Origin: Hofstenia miamia
Lineage: Eukaryota > Xenacoelomorpha > Acoela
Assembly: GCA_004352715.1 (NCBI GenBank)
Contig: SCFE01000086.1
Coordinates: 22,325-86,324, forward strand
Length of the DNA stretch: 64,000 nt
Direction of reading: 5' to 3'
The translations under genes were made by a program, and so were the position numbers. The notes under the pieces were generated by a model that was given only the letters and a program-made list of their open reading frames with translations, searched no databases and was not told where the DNA came from. Each line of letters begins with the position of its first letter. Within the stretch, counting starts at the first letter, position 1. Below, one piece after another: positions 44,501 through 58,506 of this stretch.

Positions 44501-46125
44501 AAGAATGTAAAAATGGATCAACGTCTTTGACATGATAATCATTTTAATTGCTGTCATTTTATATTATAATACATTCATTTGTTGAATATTTATGTGTATA
44601 GCCCATAAAAATTAATAAGTAGTTCAGGATTTGATATTAGCATTCCCAAGGATTTCAAGTTAAATAATTCATAGCCTGATAGGAAAAAAACTATGCAATT
44701 AAGGGTATGGCGAACATATTAACGACCCATTAATATTTTTATTCTGAAGGTTTTGGAACACAATTTTAAAAAACTTCACTCTTTTGGATATATTCAGGCC
44801 TAACATTAATGACACAGCCAATTGCAAATAAATATGTAAATAACGATAGTTTTCTTTTCTTAAATTTTTTAAAATGAATTTCCATGTAGTGTCTTGATAT
44901 AGTATTGCAATTAGTATTTTTAATATTCATGCTTCTGCACGTTCGCATTCATTATGAACCTACTGATAACGGCGATGTTGTATTTGATGTTTCTTGATGA
45001 AAATTCTTAACTATAAATAAGAATTTATTGACACTGATAAAGAAAAATTTCCTACTGATATCTATGTAACAAAGTGTGATATCACTAATGCAGGGAGATT
45101 TTAAGCAGTTTTACTCTTATATTCACTCTGCACAGAGCTTCCTGAGAAGCCAATAAAACTATGTACTCTTTCTTTTTTGTAAGAATTCTTTTTATGAGAA
45201 TCACAAGGCTCAAATAATGCTTCAAATTTAAGAATTATTAGAGAATCATCTGAAATTTAAAATATTAATTCAGACTTCTGAAAATGCAATATCCTGAAAG
45301 GTTGACACGTTTTGGCTTTTTATACTAACAATAATATTTTTTAGTTTTTCACCCATTCTAGCATTCAAAAGTATTATTTGAAAGGGCATTTTGATCTTTC
45401 AAATATAATCATACATCCATATTGTCTCTTAGAAATACTATTTGCCCAGAAGAAATTTAGTATCATGAAAAATATTTTAAGCTACGTTGACTGAATTTTT
45501 AAGAATCACTTCTATTGCTGGATTAGTATGTAATTCGTTTTTAAAAAGATCGTACTTATCAATTGATTTAAATCATGCACCAAATATTTTTTAAGCAAAT
45601 TAAAATAAATTTCAAATTGAAATTGTTGAACAGAATCGTGATAAACTATTAAGACATTTAAATTAATATTTCTGCATGTTTGCATAAAATATTTGCTTAT
45701 AATGATATTATTCATTCAAATATTATGAGGTTGATTGACAGCAGCTTCATAAAAGTATTGATTGTATAAATACATAATTTGTTGAATGAACAAATCAACG
45801 AATGAACAAAAACGTATATCTTAATACTTCACTAGCAAAAATAAATGATAAAATTTACATATACTTACATATTATTATTGCGCAAAGATGCACCATAAAG
45901 TAAAAACTTATTTCCAATTTTTCAATCATTGGTTTCTTTGTTATTTTTAATTGTATAGGTTCTAATGGGTTTAGGACTGTTTTTAAACCATTTTTAGGAC
46001 AATTTATTTCTTATTATTTTTCAATGATTCTGGAAAATAAAATCAAATAATGCATTCACCTTTCTTTGAATTTATTAATTTTTTCGTTTAAATATTCCTG
46101 AAGATAAATAAAATTACCAATTAAN
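41531..46125. other. Long AT-rich non-coding stretch
   Basis: Short open frames occur, but none has recognisable motifs, codon bias or splice context. The stretch ends at a single N (46125) followed by a TA repeat, probably a contig join. Confidence 0.6.
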
Positions 46126-46151
46126 TATATATATATATATATATATATATA
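46126..46151. repeat. (TA)n microsatellite
   Basis: Pure TA repeat directly after a single N. Confidence 0.95.
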
Positions 46152-48264
46152 ACAACTAGTTGACGTTTCGTACCTGTATTTTTTAAACTCCAAATGTTGC
46201 ACTAACATGTGCATTCAATTTGAAATTCCATTAAATTGTAAAAACTCTATCAGATTAAGATCGTCAACAGATATTGTTCCATGAACATTTGCTGGAGAAT
46301 TCTGTCTATCAAAAAGGATTTGCATTTGTTCGATTTTTTAGTGTTTAATTGTTGATTGCCTTACCTTCAGGATTTCACCATAAAATCAAGGTAATATTGT
46401 CATAATATAATCCGCAAATTTTACCATGAGGCTTGATTCAAGAAGGCAGACGTCAGATATGTTACACATACACACAATAGACAGAAGGCCCCAATTTAAA
46501 ACCTTGTGGTACTGATTTAGCAGTAAATTTGCAATTGTTCCAGCATCCAATTTTTGGGCCATACTTAGTTCGAAAATACAAAACGGAGCCCCTGTTTCAA
46601 TAATTTAGTAGAATCAAGTAAACTCAATGCATTATTTGTATTTTTTGCAGACATAAAACTTATTCTTTAAGCCAACATTTTTAAAGTGCTGCGCATGCAA
46701 GTTTGAGCCCATTAGAAAAGTGGCATTAGCGGTGAAAGATTTTGTATTGCAATAAATGTAAAAAGTTGCCCAAGTACACATAAAATAAGTATTCCCTTCA
46801 TTTTCTTACCTCATGCTATTGATACGCTGACTGAAGATTTAATGATGGTTTAATTGCACATTACTTATAATAAAGTAGTTGTTTGCATTTTATCATTAAC
46901 AATTATAAAAAGTGTAGCTATGCATGGGCAGTGAATGCATTGTTAAGAATTCATTTTAGGCAAGTGTCGGCATTCGCGGACATTTTAATAATACGAAGAT
47001 AAACATTATATGAAACATATAGAAATTCAATATTGATAGATGTAACAAAGACATGTAAGCCTACAAGAAAAACAATATATACGGATTTTCAATGCCTGTC
47101 ATTGTCAAGCCATAAGTATTCCATACTTGAAATATAGCCTGTGATTTGAGTTGCTTTTGATTAAAAAATCGGAGTTTCATGCTCTTCTTGTTAGATTCCA
47201 TTTAAAATATTAATTTTTGTAGGTTGATGCGTTAACAGAAGACCCAAGTTTTGTATCAATTACCAAAGGTTGACCAAAAGCCCCGGCCCCCACCTTGCAG
47301 AATTCAATTTTACAGCCAAATTTCTATTACTGAAGAAGCTAGTTACAAATATGCATGGAAAATTGCCATCTACCAGATTATGGGCAAGACGAGACTAAAT
47401 TATTTTATCAAAGACTTTTGAATAATCATTGGAATGAATAAATATATTATTGAAGAATCTTTTCGGAAGTGCAAAATGAATTTAATTTTAATGTATGTGA
47501 ACCAAACGTATCCAAGAGCAACGTCAAAACAGTTGTTGCACATTGTGCAGGAATTGTTGAAAACTTTTTGAAACACTATGTTAATTAATATTTTAGCAGT
47601 AGTGATTACACGTATGCACATGCTTGTTTGAACAGCATCAATTGTATTTGTTGTAAAGAGATTTTAAAGAAATTATTGCAGGTATAGCCATTTCCATTTC
47701 CAGAAATTGAGTGTGTGTGTGTATTTAAGGTGACCTCAAAAACGCATTGAAAAATATACTGTGCGAGGTAACCCTATCCAAAATCTTGATCGAATTTGGA
47801 AATTTGTGAATTTGAAAACCCAAAATGATGTATATTTAACATACAAGTCTTGCAAACTTCATCATTGCTATTCATTTTATTTATCGCGATTCTTCATAGA
47901 TTCACGTTAATTTGACTGGGAACTAAAATATTGCACTATACATTCTATCTTCGGTAAAAACCGTTTTTAAAAATAATTTCTGAAATTGAATAATGATAGG
48001 TAATTCATCACACATTGAATTCCTTAAGCGTTCCTTCGCAATTAATACTTAATCACACAAGTCAATAGTTATTAAACCTCTTATTAGTTATTCATCCCAG
48101 TATATGATACTTCACTTCACCACATAAAATTTAATCCATATTTAATACCTTTTTAGATCAGTATAATCATACATTAATGCATATCGCAAACGTAATCTTG
48201 TTTTATAAAATATATTGACAGGCAGAGCGGGGGCTTTTTTCTGAGGAGGGGAACTATTCTTTAG

Positions 48265-48266
<2 letters not shown>
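46152..48266. other. AT-rich non-coding DNA
   Basis: I see no gene or named repeat here. A short tg repeat lies near 47710. Confidence 0.55.

Positions 48267-48297
<31 letters not shown>
48267..48297. repeat. (TA)n microsatellite at gap edge
   Basis: The TA repeat runs into the 915-N gap, so it probably caused the assembly break. Confidence 0.95.
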
Positions 48298-49212
48298 NNN
48301 NNNNNNNNNNNNNNNNNNNNNNNNNNNNNNNNNNNNNNNNNNNNNNNNNNNNNNNNNNNNNNNNNNNNNNNNNNNNNNNNNNNNNNNNNNNNNNNNNNNN
48401 NNNNNNNNNNNNNNNNNNNNNNNNNNNNNNNNNNNNNNNNNNNNNNNNNNNNNNNNNNNNNNNNNNNNNNNNNNNNNNNNNNNNNNNNNNNNNNNNNNNN
48501 NNNNNNNNNNNNNNNNNNNNNNNNNNNNNNNNNNNNNNNNNNNNNNNNNNNNNNNNNNNNNNNNNNNNNNNNNNNNNNNNNNNNNNNNNNNNNNNNNNNN
48601 NNNNNNNNNNNNNNNNNNNNNNNNNNNNNNNNNNNNNNNNNNNNNNNNNNNNNNNNNNNNNNNNNNNNNNNNNNNNNNNNNNNNNNNNNNNNNNNNNNNN
48701 NNNNNNNNNNNNNNNNNNNNNNNNNNNNNNNNNNNNNNNNNNNNNNNNNNNNNNNNNNNNNNNNNNNNNNNNNNNNNNNNNNNNNNNNNNNNNNNNNNNN
48801 NNNNNNNNNNNNNNNNNNNNNNNNNNNNNNNNNNNNNNNNNNNNNNNNNNNNNNNNNNNNNNNNNNNNNNNNNNNNNNNNNNNNNNNNNNNNNNNNNNNN
48901 NNNNNNNNNNNNNNNNNNNNNNNNNNNNNNNNNNNNNNNNNNNNNNNNNNNNNNNNNNNNNNNNNNNNNNNNNNNNNNNNNNNNNNNNNNNNNNNNNNNN
49001 NNNNNNNNNNNNNNNNNNNNNNNNNNNNNNNNNNNNNNNNNNNNNNNNNNNNNNNNNNNNNNNNNNNNNNNNNNNNNNNNNNNNNNNNNNNNNNNNNNNN
49101 NNNNNNNNNNNNNNNNNNNNNNNNNNNNNNNNNNNNNNNNNNNNNNNNNNNNNNNNNNNNNNNNNNNNNNNNNNNNNNNNNNNNNNNNNNNNNNNNNNNN
49201 NNNNNNNNNNNN
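48298..49212. other. Assembly gap (915 N)
   Basis: Run of N after a TA microsatellite. Confidence 0.99.
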
Positions 49213-50342
49213 AATTATTTTTCCCTACCCCTATTCAACCATTACTAAGATTGACTAACACACATATCTGCTCCGTGGTTCATTAGATGAGGATGATTTC
49301 GAACACAGACTGTTGTCCTGTTAACTGATCCTAATCTCAATAGGAAAAATTTCCATTTTTTGTTGTAGGATGATCTTTAAAAAGTTCTTATTTTCTTATT
49401 TCTTGGTTATTCCAACCAAAAACTTAGGCCTAATTGTTGCAGGCTTGAATCATGCCCAACTCAACTTTTAAGAAAATGTGCTCACTGAAGTTGAAAATTC
49501 TAGATTGAATTTTTCAAGAATAGATAATACTGATGTACAATTTCAAAACGTTGTTCAAGAAATTGTATAATATTCACAACAACTGTTGTGTAATAGTTTA
49601 TTTTTTTCAATTTCAGCCCCTTTTTTTCCAATAGCTCAGTCGAGCCCCAGGCCACCGCGGCTCCGACTTCAACTCCTTTTAGCAGAATAGAGAAAAGAAC
49701 TAAGGATCATGCCGTATTAATACTGTGCGTCCACAAATTACCTTTACTTACATTTTGTAACTTGCCATAATTTGAATTTAATACATTATTTCTCTATTGT
49801 TTTTCTAGCATTGCTATGTAATTCACCATATTTCACTACAGGTAAAAAATACAGAAACCGTGTCCAAATTATTTTCACATTTTGCAAAATATAATTTAAT
49901 AAAAATTTCATTCAAAATTGATATATTTCTCATGGCTAGTTTCGCTTTGGGCAATAATTGGAATGAAAATAATAGATAAGAAATCATAGCATAAGAACCA
50001 AGCATAACACATAAAAACTTTTTTAAAAGAAAAATCATCGTTGTGAGATAACAAACAAAATTATGAGTGCTTCATACTTCTGTTAGCACTAAGAAAAATC
50101 AAAGTTAAATGTTGCCAGAAATCGTAATGACTAAAAGCAAATTTGGATCTGCATAGATACGTTATGTACGTTATGTTTAATATCTTTATATGAGGCGTGT
50201 GACAGAAAGATAGCAATGGTGCGAAATAGGGTTAATGTTATGCCTTTAATTATAAAAAAGTGAATTCGTTAGTGGAAGCATAATGTATACTTTGGTCATC
50301 AAACTGTGCTGTACACATCCAATAGCCAATACTGTATTAATT
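49213..50342. other. AT-rich non-coding DNA
   Basis: The only GC-rich patch is at about 49640-49670 (gagccccaggccaccgcggc); I cannot assign it. No gene is visible. Confidence 0.5.
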
Positions 50343-50437
50343 NNNNNNNNNNNNNNNNNNNNNNNNNNNNNNNNNNNNNNNNNNNNNNNNNNNNNNNNNN
50401 NNNNNNNNNNNNNNNNNNNNNNNNNNNNNNNNNNNNN
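50343..50437. other. Assembly gap (95 N)
   Basis: Short gap just upstream of the tandem duplication. Confidence 0.99.
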
Positions 50438-50479
50438 CTAGTAGTTGTTAAGAACGGCATTGATATATGCACTAATACA

Positions 50480-51221
50480 TTGATTCGCTTAACGATAGAA
50501 AAAGCTTTTAACTATGAATTCAAATTTGATGTTTACTTCGTTATTTGATTTAGGTTACAGTCTACAACAGGTCAAGGGGTTCCAATAGTTTCTTTAATAT
50601 ACATGGAATAAGTATATAGCAAAATTATTTATTGAATAATTGAAAAATGCCATTGAAATTAGTGTTTTGATAGGATTTTAACCCTAATTCAACCAAATAT
50701 ATTTATACTACTTAATAAAAATTTGCTTTAAGCACAACTAAATGATATCTTGAAACTATTGCTCAATTTAGTACAAAAAACGAAGTTGACAATTTCCCAC
50801 AATGAAAAATTATATATTCAAAGGCACACTGGGCGTAAAGTTGCAAAAAACTTAGTTGATTCGCTTAACGATAGAAAAAGCTTTTAACTATGAATTCAAA
50901 TTTGATGTTTACTTCGTTATTTGATTTAGGTTACAGTCTACAACAGGTCAAGGGGTTCCAATAGTTTCTTTAATATACATGGAATAAGTATATAGCAAAA
51001 TTATTTATTGAATAATTGAAAAATGCCATTGTAATTAGAGTTTAACCCTAATTCAACCAAATATATTTATACTACTTAATAAAAATTTGCTTTAAGCACA
51101 ACTAAATGATATCTTGAAACTATTGCTCAATTTAGTACAAAAAACGAAGTTGACAATTTCCCACAATGAAAAATTATATATTCAAAGGCACACTGGGCGT
51201 AAAGTTGCAAAAAACTTAGTT
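50480..51221. repeat. 376-bp near-identical tandem duplication
   Basis: The unit beginning ttgattcgcttaacgataga is present at 50480-50855 and again from 50856 to about 51221. The copies differ by a deletion of about 11 bp and a few bases in the second (near 51030). No coding region lies inside. Such high identity means either a very recent duplication or two haplotypes or contigs joined in the assembly. Confidence 0.93.
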
Positions 51222-52303
51222 GTTTTGTAAATAGAATATTAATTATTTTTGCTTGAAAGCTATAAAATCATTGATGACAATGGAAATGCGAAATTTTCTG
51301 TTGATTCTGTAATGGTTTAAAAAGAACGAAACCGTCCCACTTTATACAATGTCAATCGTAATTAGGGAATAGCAAAATACTATTAATTGCATTTCATATT
51401 TAGGCAAATTTAGAATCATATATGCGCTTAATTTATTAAGCTTATTGTTTATATTGATTATAAGGAGGTCTTTTTAAACAATGGGTTAGCAATTAATGTT
51501 TTGCATACGAAGATGCATACATCAACAAAAAATAATTGTCGCTTACTAAAACAGTATTTTTTAAAATCACTAATGAAATTTGCACAAGAGATTCTTACCC
51601 TAACGCTAGTAATCACTTTAAAAGGTATAATTTTTTAAAGTTCGAGCATGCTTCTAAAATTTTTTGCAAACGCTCAAATACAAATTTCAATAATCTCACA
51701 GCAATTTCATTTGCACTATATTGCTATTTTACATAAAACTTAAGATTGTTGAACTAGTTCTTTGTGCTAATTGAAGAGATTACAATAATTGTACACAAGG
51801 TCATCCATTGATTAATTTCGCTTCATTTTTCCAAAAATGCATTAGGTACTGATGTGGGGCTCACATTTTTAAATACCTTTAAAAGTATAGTGGTCGACTT
51901 GGGGCTAAAAATATCATTTCTGAAACAGTGCATACATACACGGATTTAAAAATGGTCTTCATCGCATTAAATTCCTTGCTAAATTTGTTTCCTGTACTTC
52001 AGAGGAGCCTAGGGTGCATTCTTCCTGGTGTTAAAAGTGTATAATCTTGACAAGACTCTTTACCAATACTGCATATACAATACAAGGAATTCCATGTATA
52101 TGCATGCTAAGAAAATTAATCACTCCCATAATGATCATTCTTGGAAATTAGATTTCTATAAAATATCAAGTTAAAAAATGTTTTCGTATAATTTAATTTC
52201 AGAAATTCACAAAATGAATCAAAGCAGAAATTACGCAACATAATTATATTCTAAAAATTCACTAAATACAATTACAACGAAATATATTATAAAGCAATAA
52301 AGT
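51222..52303. other. AT-rich DNA downstream of the PLAC8-like gene
   Basis: This should include the 3' UTR of the minus-strand gene. I see no clear AATAAA on that strand close to the stop codon, and no other feature. Confidence 0.5.
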
Positions 52304-55300
52304 TTAAGCTCTGGACATTTCTTCTTTCGCGGAGTCCTTGGCATCCGCTTTTGCTTTGCTCGCTTCTGCCTTTGGATCAAAGCCCTTAACAGCAGATGTA
52401 ATCATTTCAACTACTCGATTAAATTCATCTTTGCCATCAAGGCCGCTTTCCAAACCACCTTGATAAATTGTACAGCAAGGACAGCAGTAAGAAGCAAGAA
52501 TATCGAAAATAAAGTTGCTGTCAACACTATGAGCGTCTCGTACTTTTCTTCTCCAGCAGGGGAGAGCACAATAACTAATAATTGGTATGGAAGATACCGT
52601 CAAGCAACGCACACCATCTCCCTTCCCTAAAAATATAATGTAAAATATAATGTAAAAAATAGGAATAATTCTTAAGTTGTTACTTTTCTTGCTGCTGTTC
52701 AATATCAAAGTCGAATGAAGCCATAGGCAATTTACATGTATAGAAGTCGTATCACTATTCAACACATGGCAAATATTTTTGGAGGTAGCAATTCTTAAAA
52801 TTTGTTACGGATATATTCTTCATTGACCGATATCAATATTATGACTAGAGTTGAATGTAAAAATATAGGTACTGTATTGTCTTGTTTAAAATTTATTATG
52901 GTATTGTTTGTAAATAATTTTATATATATATATATATGCTGTAAAAAACCACCGTAATGTTTATTCAAATTCTAAAAAATTTATATTGAAATTCTTTGTC
53001 ATTAAAAACAAGGCAAATAAATTGAGGCTAACAAATTTAGTATTTGAGACCACTTCTACAGTATTGTTTTAAATTCGAAAAAGCAAAAAGAACAAATAGA
53101 AACATTTTAATTTTGTGAACCGAAAAATAATGCGACTTTCATCACCAATTGCAATGTACAGCCGTAAGTAATAGACAATATTAAATGGTATTGTAGAATA
53201 CACATTAAATTTTCATACATTATAGAATAAATTTGATTTATCAAAGTATAGTAATTTGTTTTATCCTATAGATAAAATAACTTGATACTTTGAAATAAAT
53301 TATTTCGACATTGGATTTGTTTCAACGCTCTTATGTGGTTTACAAGTACAATTTCTAAGACGTGATTCATTTGGCAAAGCTCAAAGAAATGCTTTCCACT
53401 TAACATTTAAATGGCTTTAACAATATAACAAATTTGAGTTTGCTAAACTAGGGTTCAGCAATATCGGCAATTTCATTTTTATAAACTTTCTGCTACATAG
53501 TTGAATCTTAAAAGGAATTCTGAAGGAATCCAAAAAAAAATCTCGTAAATCACATGAATGCCAACCGTATATAGTACCCCTAAAAATATATTTTGAATAA
53601 AATTCGAAAACAAACAATCGAAAAAGATTTCTAGATATAACTAAGTTTCATTGGTTAATTTCAGAAATGAAATATTAGCAAAAAATCACTTATTCGAAAA
53701 TCAGTTGTCCCAATTTCTTCAATTACATTCAGAACAATTCTCTTTCTACTAAATCAATTTCTTATGAAAATGAAAATCTAATTTGTTAATTTTTAGATAT
53801 TTTCGTATTTGAAACACCTTTTAGAGTTCAATGATGATATATAGGAATAATTTATGCGAAACTACCACATGGCATCTCAAAATGTGTAATGATTAAAAAT
53901 ATTAGTTTAGTAAAAGTATTTATTTATATTTACTTACATAATGTATTTATTCATTTAATTATAAGATATCAATTATTTAAATTTTTAAAAGGCAAATTTA
54001 TTTGCAAATTGTAAGCATTTATATCAAAGGACATTTCGTTACATTTCCTTAAATTAACTAGCTATTTTGGGTGACTGTGAGTATGGAGCTTATACAACTG
54101 AGCCAAGATTATGCATTGCCATTTTCATAAATTATTAACTTTGGGTAGCGTGCATCATTCAAATTATTTTTTTAGAATTATCATTTCTAGATAAAATTCT
54201 CATATATTAAACTAGAAATTATTTTCTTGAGTTTAAGATGTAATTTCTAAAGTACTATTTGAAGAGATTAATCACTCAAGTGTAGCATTTCAAATTCTCT
54301 TGATTATTGCATAAAATTTGAAGATAGTTTTTCTTAAATACAAGAGATTTTTGCAATGAGTAGGATAGTAGTTCCAAGTTTGTCCCGATCCCACAAAAGT
54401 ACTTAGTTTGTTATTTTCATTAGATTGATAGCAATCATTAACATTGATTTTGGTAATCCCTTTATAACCCAAATTCTCTTCAAAATTCAAGGAAGTATAT
54501 GGTATTGAATTCTCAATATTCTAGCAAGTATAATTTTCTTTGCATTCTGAAAAATTCTACAGATAAGTTTATAATTTATTTGCAGTTTTCAACTGATTCT
54601 GATGCACGATGACATTGGGTGAAATAAATTTAAAATAACAAGCAGTGAGGTTCGCAAGGGCATGGTGGAATGATCCCATTCGGTTTCAAACATTGAATTT
54701 GATTGAGTAAATACAAAATTAAATATTAAAAACAATTGGTAAGATGCACTTTTTAGTTCTATTTTTGGCATTATTTGATCACTCATGCGATTATGAAAAT
54801 CCTGCTGGTACCCGTTACCAAGGATACTCATTGTATTACAGATTTAACTAACTTTTCGACTAAAGACCTAATTGAACTTCATTTCAGGGCTTTGCGAATG
54901 CTTTTTATAATAAAGATGGTTCACTACCAAATTCACTTTAGTAAGCATGTCAAGGTTATTGCAGTTTGTAAAATAGTATATATTGAATTCCACAAGAGTT
55001 ATTCGAATAAACAGTGACAAGAACATATTTCGGAAAACGTTATTCAGATATTCAATTTGCTCTTGCCGTTTGGTTTTTGAAATTGTTGACATCGCTAATA
55101 ACCAAGTTACACTTTAATTTTAGCGAACATTGTTCTGTATTTAACTTGTAAACAATTCACCAATTTTCTTATTTAAAAAGAAACTATTCGTGGTTCTTAT
55201 TGCTACGAAAATAATTGACTAATTGCACGATTTAAAGAAGCTAAGCTATACATCATTACTATATTAGAATTTTAAGAATATAGCTATTAACTCTCTAATG

Positions 55301-58017
55301 AGAGTACAAGTTGTTTTGTTTTGTTTTATCTGGTAGATAAGTAACTTTGGCAATGCAATACCGATAACCTTTATCAAGCTTACAATTAATCAGCTGAAAT
55401 CTTCATAAATAATTATGATTGGAAAAATGTTATCAAATGTAAACTTTTAAAATGTGCTATAAACACTGAAATAGTCAAATTACCCGTCACCTAAAAAGAG
55501 GTATTGTGCAATTGTTCATTTTTGTGTTGTCCTGTTAGTTGCTATTTGTATTCCTTAGATTCAGTATAAATTGAAAAGAAACTTACCCGCGAAATCCATA
55601 AATAATATTTTAAATATTGGTAAGAAAACATTAGCACACAGAGCTCCATAGCTCTACATTAACATGGAGCCCTTATTAAATAGTACCACCGATGTTGCTT
55701 CAGTTCGGAAATACAATATGAGGTTAAACGCTGACCTATTACAAACATATCCTAAAACCTATTGCGAAAAAACCGTACATTGAAAGAGCAAGTTAGAATA
55801 TTTAATGAGAACTTATGTAGTATGCAATGTTAATCCACTGAAGTGGCATTGAATAAAGTTTAATTGAAATAGATTGGTACAGTTAAAGTTTAGTTGTTTA
55901 CATAGGATAGAAGTCTTATATATTTATGAACATTAGGTACTGAAAAAATTCAAATCTATGTCAAAAATTCGGAAATTCATAAAAAATAGTTAAAATTACA
56001 TTTAAGAATGCTCAGCAATATACAGGTACATGCTCACGATTTACAAATTCTTTGTAAAAAAACGCTTCTTCCTTTTAAAAGGATGCCGGACTCTCTAAGG
56101 TTAATCAATTATTTGATGATTGTAGCAAAATAAAAAATTCAAATAATCAAAATCGTTATTAGCCTAGCTAAACATAACTAAATGATTAAAAATAGTTTCT
56201 ATTTTTAGAGAACAAATTTTCAAAGGCCATACGCTTAAACGTAGAATGCAATGGGCAGTTTTTAAATTAGAAAATCTTAAATTTATCATAAGAAATCAGA
56301 CCAAAGTAAGTTTTAATTCGACAGTTGGAAGTTTATTGGCATATCTGATAAGAACGATAACACGAGAATATACAAAACGCTGCAACATTAGCAAACAATT
56401 GACTGCCAGTGAAAGAAAGTAAATAAAGTGATCCTATTGGATGGGCATAGGTTATTAATTAACAGAACACAAAGTAGTTCAGGTGTGTTATTGCTGCCAT
56501 GTACTTTAGTTCACTTTATTTATTATGTGAACAATATGTATGACAAGACTTTGAATCGGATTTTCGATTTAAAAATTCCACATTTTAATGTACTTCGAAT
56601 ACACAAATATTTCTTATGACAAATTTTTACAAAACAAAGGAGGCACACTTACCAATAGATATGTTCAAATCCCAGGTTTCCAAATTTGTTAATAGACTTG
56701 CAGAATGTGTACAAAACGGATGCTGACCTTAAGGTCACAATAGGTTTGGAGTTATAACAATTGCATATTAAAAATCTGAATGTTACAAGTATGCCTACAA
56801 ATATAACCAATGCAATGTTCTCAAAAAATGAAGAAATACAAAGTTTTGCCGTCTTAGATCTCAGAAAATAAATTAAGAAATATTAGCTGTAGTCATTTAG
56901 CAATTTAATATATGGAATAACAAACATCTACTTATGACCAAAGACATTGGTAAAGTAGCCCAATTGCATACAGTACATAGGAAAATTCTCAAAAATTGCA
57001 CTACTTAGGCAAAGATTTATATACAATCATACTCAGACCGATTTATGTCAATTTTTGCCAATTTTTGAAAAAGTATTTTAAATAAAATGAAGTTAAACAA
57101 ATTACCTCACAGAACATTATATATGCCTGAGCTTTGATGCACTGTTGGAAATTTCTCAAACTGTAGAATTACAAAACAAATGTACAATGTACCACAACAC
57201 AATACATAACTAAAATGGTCATTCAATTCAATTTCTTAACGCTATGCCTATCTTAGGCCCATTTCCCGAGCAGATTCCAAATCTATATACGTATTCTAAA
57301 TGTTAGTAAAATAATACAGGAAATTTCAGGCTGAACTCTGCATATGTGTAAATGTAATATGTAAATGTACTGATCTGACGAGAAGCTATATCGTGGTTTT
57401 ATTTTGTATTAACTAATTCATAGCGCAATTTTTAACATGGTTTCCGATTTAAGAAAAATTTCAAATATTTAAAAGTATCAGCCAAATTGTTTTTATTTCT
57501 AGGGAAATTCAATTTCAAAAATGCACCGTTTCAAAATAGAAAATTATGTTGCAATATTGTATATATCTATGTGACGAGATCATATCTAAACAGTGTTGAG
57601 TCGAAAAATTCGTTCATAGTTGATATTCAATGAAAGCTTAGGTTTTAGTACACGATTGGGGTGAGTACAAGTGTATTATTAATGTTTGAAAATAGAAGCA
57701 ATGTGTTCTATATTGAAAAAGGAAATACTTAACGAGAATATTAAAAAGTTGAGTATGCGGTGTTGACAAGAGTGTCTATGCAAACATCTGTTCACTTACT
57801 CATGCTGCGTGCTTCTCATTAACACGCATAAGTGCAACATTGCAGCATTGAAATAAAACATTTAAATAAATTGGGAATTAAATCAGTACTTACTTTTTCC
57901 GAAATCCTCTGCAGCAAGTCCATAAACATGGAAAGGGACAAGGTATGCGCAAAGACACAAGGCTATGTCATCGAAACAGCCCTTTGGACTGATTAAGCCA
58001 ACTTTCCAGTTTCCCAT
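52304..58017 (-). CDS. PLAC8-family cysteine-rich protein, two coding exons
   Basis: Exon 1 runs 58017-57894 and exon 2 runs 52626-52304. The donor aaaaa|gtaagt and acceptor tttttag|gg give a phase-1 join that keeps the frame. The product is 148 residues. Exon 1 starts MGNWKVGLISPKGCFDDIAL and continues CLCAYLVPFHVYGLAAEDFG, the first PLAC8 half (W-x-x-G-L-x-x-C, then the Cys-rich hydrophobic part and G-x-x-A-E). Exon 2 has YCALPCWRRKVRDAHSVD and ILASYCCPCCTIYQGG, the second half with R-x-K-V-R and CC-x-x-C. The tail KAEASKAKADAKDSAKEE is charged and family-atypical. PLAC8/cornifelin-type proteins are small, often membrane-associated, with varied roles. A possible acceptor (ctttag) 6 bases before the ATG suggests a non-coding first exon upstream. 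Confidence 0.82.
52921..52937. repeat. (TA)n microsatellite
   Basis: Short pure TA repeat in the intron. Confidence 0.9.
54643..54781. mobile_element. hAT-type MITE, 3'-truncated copy
   Basis: It begins cagtgaggttcgcaagggca and continues tggtggaatg, the same start as the complete MITE at 63562 (cagtggcgtacccaggggg, then catggtggaatg). The following attttgattgagtaaat-like part also matches. The right half is missing. Confidence 0.65.
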
Positions 58018-58254
58018 TTTAATCTAAAGACATTCTACAATAATTTTAAATGGTCACATCGGCGAAAATCCATAATTACTTACATCAAAAAAACGAATTT
58101 CTTCAAATTTTCCGTACTATAAGCGAAAACTATTGATCCGACGAAAATTGGCCCATGCAAACATTTAATTTTTTAGTTTAATGTTCAAGGTGATTTGGCG
58201 TTTTTCAACTAAACTACATTTTCACAATGAAAAGTATATAATGCAGCTTCTGTA
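58018..58254. other. Upstream region of the PLAC8-like gene
   Basis: AT-rich. A possible 3' splice site (ctttag on the minus strand) lies at about 58024-58029. No clear TATA or CCAAT arrangement is visible, so the promoter may lie further upstream. Confidence 0.4.
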
Positions 58255-58506
58255 CAGCGACGTACAGAAAGGGGGAACATGGTGGGAACAATCACTATCA
58301 GGATTTCAATATTGATTTTGATTGCTTAAATCAAACACTTTTTCCATAAAAAGGTATGAAAATATAAGAAATGGTGTTGAGAATCATTTTCTATGACTAT
58401 TGTCAATATTTTCAAAATTCTGAAGAGCTAGGCTACGAACCCCTTGCTGCCACTCAAATTTATCACAACAGATGCTCCCAGTCAGAAAATCCTGCGTTCA
58501 TCCCTG
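58255..58506. mobile_element. hAT-type MITE, degenerate copy
   Basis: It starts cagcgacgtacagaaagggg, then aacatggtggga, and ends gcgttcatccctg, against the complete copy's cagtggcgtacc and ggtacgcctctg. The inner segments ttgattttgattgcttaaatc and gtcaatattttcaaaa agree with it. No target duplication is left. Confidence 0.6.

Larger units (their letters stand above)
52627..57893 (-). other. Intron of the PLAC8-like gene
   Basis: A 5.27-kb intron with GT...AG ends. It contains a (TA)n run at 52921-52937 and a truncated hAT-type MITE at 54643-54781. I see no exon-like frame inside, although a short extra exon cannot be excluded. Confidence 0.7.
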
